Positions 25,564 through 26,795 of a stretch of 26,795 nt of DNA are shown in pieces. The notes beneath the pieces were generated by a model. It saw only the letters and a list, made by a program, of their open reading frames with translations. It searched no databases and was not told where the DNA came from. Both the position numbers and the translations under genes were made by a program. The stretch's first letter is position 1. Every line of letters begins with the position of its first letter. Origin of the DNA: Chara braunii (lineage: Eukaryota; Streptophyta; Charophyceae; Charales; Characeae); contig BFEA01000255.1 in the NCBI GenBank assembly GCA_003427395.1, positions 1,820,187 to 1,846,981 on the forward strand, read 5' to 3'.

Positions 25564-25650
25564 AACTGTTCGGTAAACTGTAGGCAGAGAGAGAGAAGAG
25601 GACAACAAAGGAGGGGCTGTGACAAAACTGTTTCGTCAGAGTTTCACCGA
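25564..25650 (-). ncRNA. Left inverted arm with decayed hammerhead-like motif
   Basis: Read on the minus strand this arm has CUGUAUCGG..GACGAAACAGUU, then UUGUC. Compared with the right arm (26676-26712), three bases of the CUGAUGA core are lost. GAAA (25634-25631) and a good stem III (ACA/UGU) before the GUC triplet (25623-25621) remain. The arm is about 91% identical to 26683-26769 in reverse complement. It also contains GTAGGCAGAGAGAGAGAAGA and GGACAACAAA. As the core is broken, this copy should not cleave. Confidence 0.55.
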
Positions 25651-25654
25651 TACA

Positions 25655-26165
25655 GTATAGCCATTCTTGGCTCCACTCTCGGGTGCACCACATATTTTTG
25701 TTGTTATTTTCCCAAAAAAAAAAAAAAACATTGATAGAGCACAAGTTGCACAACAGCCAGCAAGGCACGGTCCTTCCATCGACTGCAGGTTTGCTGCCAT
25801 GCTGCTGAGGCTCTGTTGGTAGTGCATATTCGTGAGACCTGCTGGGACCCGGCACATCCGGTCCGGGCAGGTTCCAGACAGTGTCCTCCGTACCAGACTG
25901 TCTCAGCAGTTCCTGGATGGTGTCCCAGTTCCGGCATGATTTTTTTTTGTTTTTTTTTTTTGGTTTTTTTGTTGGGTTAATCTGGCCAACTGCAGTAGTG
26001 CATTGTACACCGAGGCCATGATCGACCACTTATTGTGTTTAATCAACTTTGATGACACATCGGGGGGCGAGTGAGGGAAACCGGGGGTGTGCTCCTTGTG
26101 TTTGTGATTTCGTTTTTGTTTGTGAAAGCCATCAACACACACACACAGATGCACACATACATACA
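25655..26165. other. Interior of the inverted-repeat unit, no supported gene
   Basis: Contains A and T runs (25713-25727, 25940-25966) and a GC-moderate block (25740-25935) that is open on the minus strand (TIQELLRQSGTEDTVWNLPG, PAVDGRTVPC). No domain is recognised, and the long minus frame passes through poly(A), so I do not call a gene. Confidence 0.5.
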
Positions 26166-26170
26166 CACTC

Positions 26171-26212
26171 CTGATGAGTCTGCGAAAGTTCGACGAAACA
26201 GTCTGGCACATT
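26171..26212 (+). ncRNA. Hammerhead-ribozyme-like motif, internal copy
   Basis: CUGAUGA (26171-26177), GUC..GAC (178-180/192-194) as a short stem II, GAAA (26195-26198), then ACAGUCUGGC. The core elements are intact. The closing A-U pair of stem III has become A-G (UGG instead of UGU) and stem II is only 3 bp. CACUC before the core can pair with GAGUG at 26223-26227. It is probably a mutated relative of the copy at 26676. Confidence 0.5.
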
Positions 26213-26246
26213 CATCCTTGTTTGAGTGTATAGCGAATATGACAAT

Positions 26247-26290
26247 ACACACACACGCGTGCACACACAGCACCACACACACACACAGCA

Positions 26291-26351
<61 letters not shown>
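26247..26351. repeat. (CA)n microsatellite
   Basis: CA repeats interrupted by AGCACCA units become a pure run of about 30 units. A shorter CA-rich stretch (26134-26168) abuts the internal hammerhead-like copy. A TATATATA tract also ends the window (26779-26795). Confidence 0.96.
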
Positions 26352-26354
<3 letters not shown>

Positions 26355-26675
26355 GTTTGATTTTGATAAATGAGTTTTTGGTTTGGTGGGCCGATGCGGA
26401 AGCCTCCGGAAGGCTCTACAACTTTTTTTGGACCTTGAGGGGGTTGGGTCGGTGCCTTCCTGCTGGAGTAGTCTTCTGTCTTAGGTAAGTTGTCTTCTGC
26501 CCTCCATCCCCTTATGGTTTGAAATATATATATATGATGGGGTGTGAACCGACAGTATGTAGAGTTTTCCATCTGGTGTGGGTGAGTGATAGTCTACTTG
26601 ATTTTGGTGAAGGTAGATTATCATTTACAGTGTAATCAGTGAGGGGATTTTGCAGACTGTTGAGGGTTCAGCCTC

Positions 26676-26712
26676 CTGATGAGTCGGTGAAACTCCGACG
26701 AAATAGTTTGTC
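26676..26712 (+). ncRNA. Hammerhead-ribozyme-like motif, best-preserved copy
   Basis: CUGAUGA (26676-26682), stem II GUCGG/CCGAC (26683-26687/26695-26699) around UGAAACU, GAAA (26700-26703), a 3-bp stem III (AUA/UGU with one G-U pair, loop GUU), and the cleavage triplet GUC (26710-26712). All conserved hammerhead core bases are present. Stem I is weak next to the core, but GAGGG (26662-26666) can pair with CCCUC (26718-26722). A short stem III with open stem I is type I architecture, known from Penelope-like elements. It lies in the right arm of the inverted repeat. Confidence 0.65.
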
Positions 26713-26769
26713 ACAGCCCCTCGTTTGTTGTCCTCTTCTCCCTCTCTGCCTACGGTTTACCGGGCAGTT
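26683..26769 (+). repeat. Right arm of ~87-bp inverted repeat (mate 25564-25650)
   Basis: The arm matches the reverse complement of 25564-25650 at about 79 of 87 positions, with one small indel. It includes CACAGCCCCTC, TTGTTGTCCTCTTCTC and CTCTGCCTAC. The unit between outer ends is about 1.2 kb. Similarity continues weakly beyond the arm (TTCTATTTGACGAT against ATCGTC/CAATATAACTG). Confidence 0.88.
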
Positions 26770-26795
26770 CTATTTGACGATATATATATATATAT

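Noticed and set aside
25364-26029. A long minus-strand open frame of 221 codons
   Set aside because: It crosses two poly(A)/poly(T) tracts and has no recognisable domain. The frame is kept open mainly by Lys and Phe homopolymer codons and by low-complexity sequence.
26043-26572. Cys/Val-rich and Thr/His-rich peptides over 26247-26351
   Set aside because: They are direct translations of the (CA)n microsatellite.

Overview
The window looks like repeat-rich, gene-poor nuclear DNA of a eukaryote, most likely a plant-lineage organism. I lean towards a charophyte alga such as Chara. That leaning rests on a gag-like retroelement remnant with a 'RWHDP..AQKAT' block, a land-plant-type secreted Cys-motif protein, and dense microsatellites and homopolymers; it is inference, not proof. 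No bacterial gene organisation is visible. Most long open frames are artefacts of (CT)n, (GA)n, (CA)n, poly(A) or poly(T).

Layout. 1-3,500: microsatellites, short tandem duplications and a tRNA-Glu-like SINE candidate with a TGAT-type tail. 3,600-8,100: dispersed fold-back fragments, a hammerhead-ribozyme-like motif (minus strand, 5,291-5,331), several tandem duplications (92, 69, 40 and 12 bp units) and A-rich runs. 8,379-8,846 (minus): the only convincing intact protein-coding gene, a secreted Cys-motif protein resembling LORELEI-like/SPARK-type apoplastic proteins, with an unusual Tyr-rich tail. 9,100-12,300: tandem and inverted repeats, poly(A)-ended retroelement 3' tails and a clean 418-bp PIF/Harbinger-type MITE. 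12,450-13,300: an S7-like, mitochondrial-looking fragment, poly(T), and the C-terminal part of a LINE. 14,200-16,600: decayed or uncertain coding segments, including two splice-donor-bounded candidate exons. 17,100-18,370: a broken gag-like ORF with an internal duplication. 19,500-22,500 (minus): a heavily frameshifted Helitron Rep/helicase pseudogene that keeps the HxH and Tyr motifs. 22,800-24,660: a LINE whose reverse-transcriptase part is inverted relative to its 3' part and poly(A), the structure expected from twin priming. 24,870-25,320: a four-copy degenerate tandem repeat. 25,560-26,795: a ~1.1-kb unit flanked by ~87-bp inverted repeats and carrying three hammerhead-like motifs.

Apart from the secreted-protein gene, the sequences do not form a working pathway. 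The window is mainly an archive of mobile elements: Helitron, LINE, LTR-type gag, MITEs, a SINE candidate and hammerhead-bearing elements of the kind known from Penelope-like elements and retrozymes. The most novel leads are the hammerhead-like motifs on opposite strands, the twin-primed LINE with a tail family shared at several sites, and the LORELEI-like protein with a Tyr-rich tail.
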